Shown here piece by piece: positions 34,685-43,109 of a stretch of 64,000 nt of DNA. A program made the translations under genes and the position numbers. How positions within the stretch are numbered: the stretch's first letter is position 1; every line of letters begins with the position of its first letter. The DNA lies in assembly GCF_000702505.1 (NCBI RefSeq), contig NZ_JNIM01000001.1, forward strand, positions 124,001-188,000. Direction: 5' to 3'. The stretch comes from Thermogemmatispora carboxidivorans. GTDB taxonomy: Bacteria; Chloroflexota; Ktedonobacteria; Ktedonobacterales; Ktedonobacteraceae. The notes below the pieces were generated by a model, which ran no database searches, was not told the origin of the DNA, and saw only the letters and a list, made by a program, of their open reading frames with translations.

Positions 34685-35641
34685 ATGACTATGCTCTATC
34701 GTCAGCGGTTGCTCTTAGCGCTGGCCGAGCTGGCGGGGGGGGAGCTGGATGAGGAGAGAGCGCGGCTGCTGGTAATGCTCTGGTCTGTCCATGCTCAGCG
34801 CGAGCAAAGACAGGCTCCTTATGAATTCGTTGTTTGGGGAAAGCACTGGCGCAGCTTCGTCCTGGAGCATGATCTGCAGGCGCTGCGTCTGCGGCGTTAT
34901 CTGACGCCACCGCCGGGGGTGGCTCTGGCTGCTGTGGCGGCGGGAACCTCCTTCCTGTCCCAACTCCGTCCGGGTGATCGCCGCTTGTTAGCGCAAGTGT
35001 GGGAGGAAAGCCAGAGCTTCGCCGCTGATCGGCGCGGCGCCTTGCGGCTGCTCAGGCGAGAGCTTGCCGCCTCGTCGCTGTCGAAGGAGGTCTCTCGCGG
35101 AGCGGACGACGCCGTCTGTCTCTTCACGCTCGGCTACGAGGGCTTAAGCCTGGACGCCTATCTGACTCTCTTGCTCTCCCATGAGGTGCGTCTCCTGGTC
35201 GATGTGCGGCGCAATCCATTTTCGCGCAAGTTCGGCTTTGCCAGGACCCGCCTGGCCCAGGCTCTCTACGAGGTGGGGATCGCCTATCTTCACGTGCCCG
35301 CTCTGGGTGTGCCCTCTGAGCTGCGACGGGAGTTAGAGACTGAGGAGGCTTATCGCGCACTCTTTGCCTATTATGCCACTGACCTGCTCCCGCGGGAGAC
35401 AGAGAGCATCGAGCGACTGGCGGCGCTCATTGCTGAACAGCGACGAGTGGCACTGACCTGTTTTGAGGCTGATCCTGGCCACTGTCATCGTGCTGTGCTG
35501 GCGGCTTATTTGCAGCAGCAGGGGTACATTGAGGCCCCTATCGTGCATTTAACGAGTAACGCTGTCTCTCATCCAGCGCGGCAGAATCTCAGTAGTCATG
35601 ACCAGCGCCAGCAGATACTGCCCGCGCTAGATGACTGCTAG
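34685..35641 (+). CDS. DUF488-family protein
   Basis: This 318-residue protein has an N-terminal helical, winged-helix-like region (about 1-140, YRQRLLLALAELAGG with charged arms) and a C-terminal DUF488 domain (about 148-300). DUF488 signatures are FTLGYEGLSLDAYLTLL, LLVDVRRNPFSRKFGF, YLHVPALGVPSELR and CFEADPGHCHRAVLA. The conserved Asp, Arg, Cys and His suggest an enzyme, but the reaction is unknown. The ATG at 34685 has GAGAGGA upstream. It is followed after 51 bp by its partner gene on the same strand, a pairing I recall seeing in other bacteria. Confidence 0.82.
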   Translation: MTMLYRQRLLLALAELAGGELDEERARLLVMLWSVHAQREQRQAPYEFVVWGKHWRSFVLEHDLQALRLRRYLTPPPGVALAAVAAGTSFLSQLRPGDRRLLAQVWEESQSFAADRRGALRLLRRELAASSLSKEVSRGADDAVCLFTLGYEGLSLDAYLTLLLSHEVRLLVDVRRNPFSRKFGFARTRLAQALYEVGIAYLHVPALGVPSELRRELETEEAYRALFAYYATDLLPRETESIERLAALIAEQRRVALTCFEADPGHCHRAVLAAYLQQQGYIEAPIVHLTSNAVSHPARQNLSSHDQRQQILPALDDC

Positions 35642-35692
35642 CTGGCCCCGGCCTGCAAGGAGGGAGGGTCAGCTCTCGCCAGGACGGAGGCA

Positions 35693-36568
35693 ATGATGTA
35701 TCTGCCCGAGACACTGCCGGATGCACGTGTGCTGATCGCTGTCAAAGCTTACCCTCTCCCCTCTAACAAGTACGAGGAGCTGGTGTGTACCGCAGGCGTC
35801 CTTGAAAATGGCAAGTGGATACGCATTTATCCCATACCATTCCGTAGTCTTCCTTATGATCGACAATATCGTAAATTCGAATGGATTCGCCTTAGTCTTG
35901 TCAAGAACGTCAAAGATTTTCGTCCAGAGAGCTATCGGCCCCTCCATAATCTTGAAGAACCAATCTTTCTCGACGGCCATATATCGGCTAGCTCTAAGGG
36001 CTGGAGAGAGCGAAAGAGCTATGTGCTTCGGGAGGTCTTCGATTCGATGTCCGAGATCATCGACCTGGCCAAAGGCCCGCAGCTACGTTCGCTCGCTGTG
36101 CTCAAGCCTCGGGAGATCATCGACTTCAAGATCGAGTCAACGAGCCGCCACTGGAAGCCGAAATGGAACGATTATTTTTTACAGAGCAATCTGTTGGATA
36201 TAGATAGAACTGGGAAGGTAAAGAGAAGAGTTCCAATCAGAAAGCTTCCCTACAAGTACTCCTATGTCTTTGTGAGTAAGGGGGACACAAATCCACGCAA
36301 GCTCTTTATAGAAGATTGGGAGCTTGGCGCGCTGTACTGGAAGTGCTTGAAGGAGACACAGGGCGATGAAGCCGGGGCGAATCGTCTCGTGCGCCAGAAG
36401 TATCTTGACGAGTTCTGCTCGAAGAGAGACATCTATCTCTTTTTGGGGACGACCTGGCACTATCACAAGATAAGCCAGAATCCTTTTATAATTGTTGGCG
36501 TGTTCTATCCGCCGAAGGAGCCTCAAAATCGCAAATATCAAGCGATACAGCTCCCTCTTTTTTGCTGA
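35693..36568 (+). CDS. Unknown protein paired with DUF488, ending in QLPLF
   Basis: I know no function for this 291-residue protein, but it looks like a family that travels with DUF488 genes. Features are VLIAVKAYPLPSNKYEELVCTAG, WIRIYPIPFR, a central SEIIDLAKGPQLRSLAVLKPREI, and DWELGALYWKCLKE. The last residues are AIQLPLFC; QLPLF matches the sliding-clamp-binding consensus. Base composition is clearly more AT-rich than the neighbours (about 35,800-36,560), suggesting transfer. The first of two adjacent ATGs, at 35693, has ACGGAGG upstream. It is convergent with lipM, with only 30 bp between them. Confidence 0.75.
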   Translation: MMYLPETLPDARVLIAVKAYPLPSNKYEELVCTAGVLENGKWIRIYPIPFRSLPYDRQYRKFEWIRLSLVKNVKDFRPESYRPLHNLEEPIFLDGHISASSKGWRERKSYVLREVFDSMSEIIDLAKGPQLRSLAVLKPREIIDFKIESTSRHWKPKWNDYFLQSNLLDIDRTGKVKRRVPIRKLPYKYSYVFVSKGDTNPRKLFIEDWELGALYWKCLKETQGDEAGANRLVRQKYLDEFCSKRDIYLFLGTTWHYHKISQNPFIIVGVFYPPKEPQNRKYQAIQLPLFC

Positions 36569-36598
36569 AGGGCAGGCGAGCTTAGGAGCAAAAGCAGC

Positions 36599-37417
36599 TC
36601 AGACCAGAGTCACGCGCTCCTTGCGCCACTCCAGCTTCCTATATTTCTCGACCACGAGCTGCTCGGCCAGCTCCAGCTCGGAGCGGCTCAGTTCGCCCGG
36701 CACAAAGGCCTGTCCCAGTGCCTGAGCGAAGCCCTGGCGGAAAGCCTCTGCTACCTGCTCCCAGCTTACGTCTGGCGCGAAAGCGTGTAGCGGCTGCGTC
36801 TTCTGGCGATAAAAGGCCAGGGCCTCGGCCCGGGCTGCCTCATCGGGGAAGCGTAAGAGTCCATAGAACTCCTCGGCGCGATCATCCAGAGGCAGTGAAC
36901 CCTGCTGCAGCAGGGCATCCTCGCGCCAGACCTGGGCGCTGCCCACCAGCTTGTAGCCGCCGCTTGTCAAATCGGCCTGAGTTGACGAAGCGAAGCAAGC
37001 CGCCGAGGGATGCTTCTGCACGCGACCGTCGCTGATCTCCGCCTGTACTCCGAGCAAGGCCAGTGCCTCCAACAGGCCGCGGGCCAGGTAGGTATAAGCT
37101 GCCACCACCCCGGAAGGCACTCCATAGCGGCGACTGATCACGATGCTGTAGGTGAACTCGTCGCGGTGATAGACGGCACGGCCCCCTGTTGGACGGCGCA
37201 CCAGAGCCACGCCGCGCTCGCGGCAAAGATCGCTGAGAATCTCGCGCTCCACGTTCTGAAAGCGGCCCAGCGAGATCGACGGCTGTGACCAGCGGAAAAC
37301 TCGCAAGGTTGGCGGCGCCTCGCCGCGCAAATGGTGAATGAGAATGGCCTCATCGACGGCCATATTCAGGGCCGCATCATGTACACCGCTATCGAGAAAG
37401 CGAAACGTCTCGGCCAT
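36599..37417 (-). CDS. lipM: Octanoyl/lipoate transferase (LipM/LplA family)
   Basis: This 272-residue enzyme moves octanoyl or lipoyl groups onto the lipoyl domains of pyruvate- and glycine-cleavage-type complexes. Motifs are LNMAVDEAIL, RRPTGGRAVYHRDEFTYS (RRxxGGGxVYH-like) and GGYKLVGSAQVWR with the lysine. A cysteine in SAACFASS is placed as in the LipM subgroup, which uses Cys for acyl transfer; this favours octanoyltransferase over lipoate ligase. The ATG at 37417 has AAGGATAG upstream. It follows tgt by 32 bp on the same strand, so they may share a transcript. Confidence 0.85.
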   Translation of the reverse strand: MAETFRFLDSGVHDAALNMAVDEAILIHHLRGEAPPTLRVFRWSQPSISLGRFQNVEREILSDLCRERGVALVRRPTGGRAVYHRDEFTYSIVISRRYGVPSGVVAAYTYLARGLLEALALLGVQAEISDGRVQKHPSAACFASSTQADLTSGGYKLVGSAQVWREDALLQQGSLPLDDRAEEFYGLLRFPDEAARAEALAFYRQKTQPLHAFAPDVSWEQVAEAFRQGFAQALGQAFVPGELSRSELELAEQLVVEKYRKLEWRKERVTLV

Positions 37418-37449
37418 AAGCTGCTATCCTTCTTCTCTCCAAACCGGGC

Positions 37450-38688
37450 TTAGGACGACGTTGCGCGGGAGGCCGTCCGGGCCAGCCACTTCGCTCGCTG
37501 TTCCTCGCGGGCCGTCTCCGAGGCTGGCACATAGTTAGCCAGGAAAGCATCGCGGAAAGCTGGAAAGGTTCCGGCCAGGATCGCCGCCCGTGCCTCCGCG
37601 GCCAGGCGCAGCATGAAGCGCAGGTTGTGGATGCTCCCCAGGCGATAGTAGAGCTGCTCCTCTGCCCGAGCCAGGTGGTGCAGGTAGGCAGCGCTATAGT
37701 TGCGACAGGTATAGCAATCGCAGCCCTCCTCGACCGGCCCGTGCTCTGTGCGAAAGCGGGAGCGCTTAATATTCACCCGTCCGTAGCGCGTAAAGAGGCC
37801 GCCGTGGCGTGCCACCCGTGTTGGCAGCACGCAGTCGAAGAGATCCATGCCCAGGTCGATCCCCATAATCAGGTCCTCTGGGGAGCCGACTCCCAGCAAA
37901 TGGCGCGGCTTCTCGCGCGGCAGCGCGGGCGTTGTCGCGCGCAGCAGCTCCCACATCAGGGCTTTCGGCTCGCCGACCGACAGGCCCCCAATTGAGAGGC
38001 CGAAGAAAGGCAAGGAGCCGATGAAGCGAGCGCTCTCCTGGCGCAGCTCAGGCTCGAAAGCCCCTTGGACGATACCGAAGAGGGCCTGGGGACGCTCTGG
38101 GCGATGTGGATGCTGTGTGAAGGCTTCCAGGGCGCGCAGGGCCCAGCGGTGAGTGCGCTCCATAGCCTGGCGGGCCTCCTGGGGCGTACAGGGGTAGCCG
38201 CTACAGATATCCAGGGGCAGGACGAAATCGGCGCCCAGCTCGGCCTCGATCTGCAAGCCGCGCTCAGGAGTCAGTAAGTGCAGCGAGCCATCCAGGTGCG
38301 ACTTAAAAGTCACGCCTTCCTCGGTGAGCGTGCGCAGGTGGCCCAGACTGAAGACCTGGAAGCCGCCGCTATCGGTCAGTATTGGGCCGGGCCAGCGCAT
38401 AAAAGCATGCAGTCCGCCGAAACTGTCGATCAACTGTGAGCCGGGGCGCAGCATCAGATGGTACGTATTGGCGAGAATAATCTGCGCGCCTGCGGCCTGC
38501 ACCTCCTCGGGGGTCAGAGACTTGACCGTCGCCTGCGTGCCAACGGGCATAAAGATCGGCGTCTGAATCAAGCCGTGGGGGGTCTGCAGCGTACAGGCGC
38601 GGGCCCAGGTTGGGGCCGACGGCACTGGAGGATTCTCGACATCGATCGTAAAAGCAAACGGGCCGGAATGAGCCGCGAAAGCGTCCAC
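37450..38688 (-). CDS. tgt: Queuine tRNA-ribosyltransferase
   Basis: This 412-residue enzyme exchanges guanine 34 of GUN-anticodon tRNAs for preQ1. The GTG at 38688 is used because AAGGGAG lies just upstream and the TIM-barrel start FTIDVENPPVPSAPTWARA follows soon; the frame is open to 39039 but that stretch does not resemble the family. Motifs are PIFMPVGTQATVKSLT, LANTYHLMLRPG, catalytic DSGGFQVFSLG, GIDLGMDLFDCVLPTR and the zinc site CDCYTC plus a later HHL. The next gene, 32 bp downstream, is lipM. Confidence 0.93.
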   Translation of the reverse strand: MDAFAAHSGPFAFTIDVENPPVPSAPTWARACTLQTPHGLIQTPIFMPVGTQATVKSLTPEEVQAAGAQIILANTYHLMLRPGSQLIDSFGGLHAFMRWPGPILTDSGGFQVFSLGHLRTLTEEGVTFKSHLDGSLHLLTPERGLQIEAELGADFVLPLDICSGYPCTPQEARQAMERTHRWALRALEAFTQHPHRPERPQALFGIVQGAFEPELRQESARFIGSLPFFGLSIGGLSVGEPKALMWELLRATTPALPREKPRHLLGVGSPEDLIMGIDLGMDLFDCVLPTRVARHGGLFTRYGRVNIKRSRFRTEHGPVEEGCDCYTCRNYSAAYLHHLARAEEQLYYRLGSIHNLRFMLRLAAEARAAILAGTFPAFRDAFLANYVPASETAREEQRAKWLARTASRATSS

Positions 38689-39239
38689 TGGCCACTCCCT
38701 TCGCAACAACGAGCTTGCCTGATGAGAGGGGGCCGGCCCAGACCAGTCAAGTCTGCCACGTCCTGCTGGAACCGGGTTGAGTTGACGCAGCTTCGAATCA
38801 GCAAGCGGCGGCCCTGGCCAGCGCTCCTGACCTGAGCCAGGCAGCCGCTCACCCCCCTGCCGGGCGCGACTCCTCTGTTGAGAGAGTATAGCGAATCGGC
38901 AGGGTTTACGCAACGTCTCGCCCTGCGCCAGTTCTTGCCTGGCCGGGCTGTGCAGCTGCTCCTTTTTGACAAAGCGAGGAACATCGTGAAACGAATGTAA
39001 GGCCGTCCACTTCACATGAAAAGCGCGTAAAAATATCAAAACGCTGACTGATTGGGACTAGAATCACTTGAAAAACAGCAAAAGTTGGTGTATGCTTTCA
39101 AGCGGTAATCCGAGACTGGTCTTGCGCACAGTGCCATCAGGCATGGGTCCCACGCTGCTCAGGGCGACGAACAGACTGGTGACAGAGGCCAGGAATGGAC
39201 CTGAAAGGTTACCGACCATACCACTAAGGAGGTCCTTGG
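38689..39239. other. Divergent region tgt-zinc-ribbon gene
   Basis: No gene is supported. A good promoter for the plus-strand gene is at 39068-39096. The part next to tgt stays open in the tgt frame but has no family similarity. Confidence 0.55.
39068..39096 (+). promoter_or_regulatory. Promoter of the small zinc-ribbon gene
   Basis: TTGAAA (39068-39073) and TATGCT (39091-39096) are separated by 17 bp. The leader to the TTG start is about 140 nt. Confidence 0.5.
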
Positions 39240-39545
39240 TTGAGTTTCGTCGACAAAACTCTCAAGTGCCGTGATTGCGGAAACGAATTTATCTTCACAG
39301 CAGGAGAACAGGAGTTTTTCCAGCAAAAGGGCCTGCTGAACCAGCCTGCACGTTGCCCGTCCTGTCGGGCCTTGCGGCGTCAGGCAGCGGGAGGAGGCAG
39401 CCGGAGCGAGCGCGCCCCGCGTGAGATGCACACGGTGATCTGCGCCGAGTGCGGGCAGGAGGCCAAAGTGCCATTCCTTCCGCGCAACGACCGGCCTGTC
39501 TACTGCAGCAGCTGCTATGATAAAGCGCGCGTGGCGCGACGCTAG
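39240..39545 (+). CDS. Small double zinc-ribbon protein
   Basis: This 101-residue protein contains two Cys4 modules: CRDCGNEF with CPSCRALRRQ at about 9-46, and CAECGQEAKVPF with CSSCYDKAR at about 70-96. The first has the FIFTAGEQEFFQQKGLLNQPARCPSC pattern of the widespread zinc-ribbon/CxxC-x17-CxxC group, whose role is unknown; nucleic-acid binding is likely. The start is a TTG at 39240 with AAGGAGG (39226-39232) 7 bp upstream; there is no ATG alternative in frame. Confidence 0.85.
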   Translation: MSFVDKTLKCRDCGNEFIFTAGEQEFFQQKGLLNQPARCPSCRALRRQAAGGGSRSERAPREMHTVICAECGQEAKVPFLPRNDRPVYCSSCYDKARVARR

Positions 39546-39788
39546 CCAGCGACGTCCGCCTCGGTCGGATCAGTCCCTACTCGGACGAGCCGGTCTGGCT
39601 GGCCAGCCAGGTTCATTGCCTGCATCCCGGCTGTGAGGCGGCCAGGACCGCAGGAGAGACAGGGGTAAGGTAACGATCCCCTCTTGTGCCCCTCCCTCCA
39701 CTGCGCGGCTCTGCTTGTGGCTCGCGCTCTTGTGAGGGACGGTGATCCTGGAACGTAGGAATCATTGTCGCAATTTATCTGCTTCACG

Positions 39789-39829
39789 GACAAGACCAAG
39801 GGCTGCTCTTGGCCTTGTCTCTTTCTTTT
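39789..39829 (+). terminator. Rho-independent terminator upstream of the RelA/SpoT pair
   Basis: A 12-bp stem with one mismatch (39789-39800 with 39808-39819, 7-nt loop) is followed by TCTTTCTTTT. It would end transcripts of the small zinc-ribbon gene and insulate the RelA/SpoT genes. Confidence 0.7.
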
Positions 39830-39859
39830 CATCAGTTATTGGTGCACGCCGTCGACAGC

Positions 39860-39887
39860 TTGACAGTAATGCCTTGCACCTTATAAT
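39860..39887 (+). promoter_or_regulatory. Near-perfect sigma-70 promoter of the first RelA/SpoT gene
   Basis: TTGACA (39860-39865) and TATAAT (39882-39887) are both perfect consensus hexamers with a 16-bp spacer. The start site would be near 39894, only about 15 nt before the GTG at 39909. Confidence 0.75.
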
Positions 39888-39908
39888 TACAAGGTAATAC
39901 ACTGACTG

Positions 39909-42614
39909 GTGTCTAACATTTCTCAACGGCCAGCGAAATTTGTTGAACAGTATACGCACAGGCAGAGGATCGGGTACCCAGATATGGATTCACGTGAACA
40001 CAATGGAAGCCGGCATGAGGCGGGTACCCTGATGGGGCCAGAGGGAACTGATGGCCGACTCGTGGCGTCAATGGTTTCCCCAGATATGAGCGTGGACACC
40101 GAGACACTCATCACTGCAGCCCCAGATGCCGCCAGCCAGAATCGGCATCGGCAAGGGCAGCGACAGCGAACCTGGACGGTGATCTATCCATATCAGCCCT
40201 CTGATGGGCATCTGGAGGGCGATGCCCTTGAGCAATTGCTGGCGGAGACGCGGGCTTATCTCTCGCCACAGGACGTCGAGAAGGTCGAGCGGGCCTACGA
40301 GCTGGCGAATCGGGCCCATATGGGGGTACGGCGCCGCTCGGGTGAGCCGTATATTCAGCATCCGCTGGCGGTGGCGCTCATCCTGACTCAGATGCGCATC
40401 GACGCCGATGGTATTGTGGCCGCCTTGCTCCATGATGTCGTTGAGGACAGCGACTACACCCTGGAGGAGGTACGGGCCCGGTTCGGCCCGGCGGTGGCGA
40501 CCATTGTGGATGGCGTGACGAAGTTCGATGCTCTGGCCGGCAAGCCTGGCTCTGGCTCCACGCCCGGCAGCGGGCCATGTGCGCCTGCCCCCGAAGCAGA
40601 GCGCTCAGAGGAGGCCGGGCGCGACCTGAAGAGTCGCCTGCGCTCCGAGACGGTGCGTAAGATGCTCCTGGCAATGGCCGAAGACCCGCGCGTGGTCGTC
40701 ATTAAGCTGGCCGACCGCCTGCATAATATGCGTACGCTCAGCGCGATGCCGCCGGCCAAGCAGCAGATTATTGCCCGCGAGACGAGCGAGATCTATGCCC
40801 CCCTGGCGCGACGGCTGGGGATGGGCCTGGTACAGGCTGAGCTCGAGGATCTGGCTTTTTATTACCTGGAGCCAGAGCGCTACGAGCGCCTGGCGCGTGA
40901 AGTCGAGGAGGAGCGGCGCAAGCGTCAGCCGTATGTCGATGCCGTCTGTAGCGCTATTGAGGAGGAGATGCGCCGCGCTGAGATCCAGGCTGAGGTCCTG
41001 GCCTGGCAGAAGCATCTGGCCAGTATCAACCGCAAGCTGCTGCAGAGTGGCGGCGAGGTCAGCCAGCTGCATGATCTCGTCTCGTTCCGTATCCTGGTTG
41101 ATAGCGACCACGACTGTTATCTGGCCCTGGGCCATATCCACGCCCTCTGGCGACCAAAGGATGGGCGCATCAAGGACTATATCGCTACCCCCAAGGTCAA
41201 TGGCTACCAGTCCCTCCATACGACGGTCTTCTGCCTCGATGATCACCTCGCCGAGATCCAGATCCGCACCCACGAGATGCAGCGTACCGCAGACTATGGA
41301 ATCGCCAGCTATTGGTATCTGCGCGAGCGCGGCGGCTCTCGCCTCTCCTATCGCGAGATGGTCGCCTGGATCGAGCAGCTGCGCGAGTGGCAGCGTGAGC
41401 TGCCGCAGAGCGCCGACGATTTCATCGAGGCCGTCAAGGGCGACATCTTTCAGGAGCAGATTTTTGTCTTTACCCCCAAGGGGGAAATTAAGGATCTTCC
41501 CCGCGGATCGACTCCGGTCGATATGGCCTATCGCATCCATACAGATATCGGCGATCACTGCGCGGGGGCCCGCATCATCACCAGCCTGGGCGACAGTGAG
41601 CGCCTGGTCACCCGCCTGGTCCCGCTGGATTATGAGCTGAAGAGCGGTGAGATCGTCGATATTGTAACCAACCAGGCGATTCATCCGACACGCGACTGGC
41701 TGACCTTTGTGCGGACTGCCAATGCGCGCACCAAGATTAAGCGCTACCTGAAGAACCACGAGCGCGAGATCAATTTGCAGCTTGGACGCGAGCGGCTGGA
41801 TCTGGCCCTCAAGGCGGCGGGAGCGGCGGGCCTTGAGGCTCTGCGCGATGAGGAGCTGCTGCCGTTGGCGAGCGCGCGCAAGTATCAGTCGGTGGAAGCC
41901 CTCTATGTGGCGCTCGGGCGGGGCGATCTGCCGGTGGAGGACCTGGTCGAGCAGCTGCTGCCAGTCTTGCACGAGCGTGGGGCGTTGCGGCGGGTCGAAG
42001 CTGCCGCCAAAGCAGCCAACCCCTTGGGGCCGGCTGTGGTTGCCGGCCCGGCACTCAACGGCCATCGCTCATTTGTACTGGGTGCGGAGGCGCAGACCAG
42101 CGAGCGGCCTCCGACCTCTGGCGTAGCCACACGCCTCGCTCATTGCTGTTGTCCCCTACCGGGGGACGCTATTGCTGGTTTTCTGAGTCCGAATAAGGGA
42201 TTGATCGTGCACCGGCAGGATTGCCGGACGCTGCAGCGCTTCCGCGAGCGTGTCAAAGGCCGGATCTTTGATCTGGACTGGTCGCAGGTCAAGACGCAGT
42301 CCTATCTCGCCCCGATCACTATTGTGGCCCGTGACCGGGCTGGCCTCCTGCGCGATGTAGCAGCAGTGGTCAGCGACGCTGGCATCAATATGACGGCGGT
42401 CTCCTCAACGACGAATCCGGCCTTGCAAAAGGCTGTCATTACGGCCACGATGGAGATTCAGTCGGTGGATCAGATCGAGCGCGTTTTCAAACGCTTGCTG
42501 CAGGTCAAAAGCGTTGTCAGCGTACGGCGCAACCTGGGGCATCGGGCCGGCCAAAATGGCAGAATCAACAGCCGCGCGAGCGAAGAGAGCACGCTTTCTG
42601 GGCCACTTGGCTAA
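39909..42614 (+). CDS. RelA/SpoT homologue, hydrolase-type (altered synthetase motifs)
   Basis: This 901-residue protein controls (p)ppGpp levels. In order: disordered tail (1-105), HD hydrolase domain (about 115-290) with IQHPLAVALIL, HDVVED (about 175-180) and LADRLHNMRTL, all intact; synthetase domain (about 335-480); TGS (about 515-580, IFVFTPKGEIKDLP); C-terminal zinc-finger-like HCCCPLPGDAIAG; and an ACT domain. In the synthetase the usual GRxKH is AWQKH and the usual AHW is SYW, although RIKDYIA, NGYQSLH and EIQIRT remain. Synthesis may be weak, so a SpoT-like hydrolase role is inferred. The GTG at 39909 is tentative; an ATG at 39984 is possible. Confidence 0.9.
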   Translation: MSNISQRPAKFVEQYTHRQRIGYPDMDSREHNGSRHEAGTLMGPEGTDGRLVASMVSPDMSVDTETLITAAPDAASQNRHRQGQRQRTWTVIYPYQPSDGHLEGDALEQLLAETRAYLSPQDVEKVERAYELANRAHMGVRRRSGEPYIQHPLAVALILTQMRIDADGIVAALLHDVVEDSDYTLEEVRARFGPAVATIVDGVTKFDALAGKPGSGSTPGSGPCAPAPEAERSEEAGRDLKSRLRSETVRKMLLAMAEDPRVVVIKLADRLHNMRTLSAMPPAKQQIIARETSEIYAPLARRLGMGLVQAELEDLAFYYLEPERYERLAREVEEERRKRQPYVDAVCSAIEEEMRRAEIQAEVLAWQKHLASINRKLLQSGGEVSQLHDLVSFRILVDSDHDCYLALGHIHALWRPKDGRIKDYIATPKVNGYQSLHTTVFCLDDHLAEIQIRTHEMQRTADYGIASYWYLRERGGSRLSYREMVAWIEQLREWQRELPQSADDFIEAVKGDIFQEQIFVFTPKGEIKDLPRGSTPVDMAYRIHTDIGDHCAGARIITSLGDSERLVTRLVPLDYELKSGEIVDIVTNQAIHPTRDWLTFVRTANARTKIKRYLKNHEREINLQLGRERLDLALKAAGAAGLEALRDEELLPLASARKYQSVEALYVALGRGDLPVEDLVEQLLPVLHERGALRRVEAAAKAANPLGPAVVAGPALNGHRSFVLGAEAQTSERPPTSGVATRLAHCCCPLPGDAIAGFLSPNKGLIVHRQDCRTLQRFRERVKGRIFDLDWSQVKTQSYLAPITIVARDRAGLLRDVAAVVSDAGINMTAVSSTTNPALQKAVITATMEIQSVDQIERVFKRLLQVKSVVSVRRNLGHRAGQNGRINSRASEESTLSGPLG

Positions 42615-42755
42615 TCTGATGTAGCGCCATCCTGAGCAGTGAGCAGGCGGAACGCCTTGGGGTGACCAGCCTGTTGTTGGCCTTCTTTCTCGCTTGACAG
42701 ACGAGGCTCCTTTCTCTGTGACTGGGCGAACCCGTCTGAGCTAAGCCAGGCTGGC

Positions 42756-42773
42756 TGGCTGCGAGCCATTTTT
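42756..42773 (+). terminator. Weak intrinsic terminator after the first RelA/SpoT gene
   Basis: TGGCT (42756-42760) and AGCCA (42764-42768) pair around GCG and are followed by TTTTT. The stem is only 5 bp. Confidence 0.4.
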
Positions 42774-42904
42774 CCCTCCCTGATGTGATGGTACTCTTTA
42801 CCCTGGGTTGATTCGAGAGAGGCTATCTTCGTTAGCTGAACCGAGCTCGCTCTGGTCGCGCGCTAGCAGGGACTTCCTCGGGGTTTATGCTTGCTGAGGG
42901 TAGC

Positions 42905-42933
42905 TAGACAACGCTATCTGCAAGGTCTATAAT
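42905..42933 (+). promoter_or_regulatory. Promoter of the second RelA/SpoT gene
   Basis: TAGACA (42905-42910), a 17-bp spacer and a perfect TATAAT (42928-42933) precede the gene, leaving a leader of about 170 nt that could carry control. Confidence 0.65.
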
Positions 42934-43109
42934 CTGAAAGGATGTACTGCTAGAACCTGTGGAACTCTAGGCCCGGGATGCTGCCAGGTAAGTGTGAAGG
43001 AGCACATGGGCAAAAAAGGATGGTAGCAGGGCCTCTGACGATTCTTGCAAAGCCACCCTGGAAGAACGATAAGTGAATCTGCTCGGGACCATATCCTGCA
43101 GTTTTCTGC

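Larger units (their letters stand above)
39546..39908. other. Intergenic region before the first RelA/SpoT gene
   Basis: This holds the terminator at 39789-39829 and the strong promoter at 39860-39887. GGCTGGC-type low-complexity sequence lies around 39590-39610. No gene is seen. Confidence 0.6.
42615..43109. other. Intergenic region between the two RelA/SpoT genes
   Basis: This contains a weak terminator (42756-42773) and a good promoter (42905-42933). No gene is present. The two genes are therefore probably separate transcription units. Confidence 0.6.

Noticed and set aside
38689..39039. 117-codon N-terminal extension of Tgt
   Set aside because: No Tgt family similarity, and a ribosome site lies just before the GTG at 38688.
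40605..42065. 486-codon minus-strand frame opposite the first RelA/SpoT gene
   Set aside because: Overlaps conserved HD, synthetase and TGS motifs on the plus strand. No recognisable protein features.
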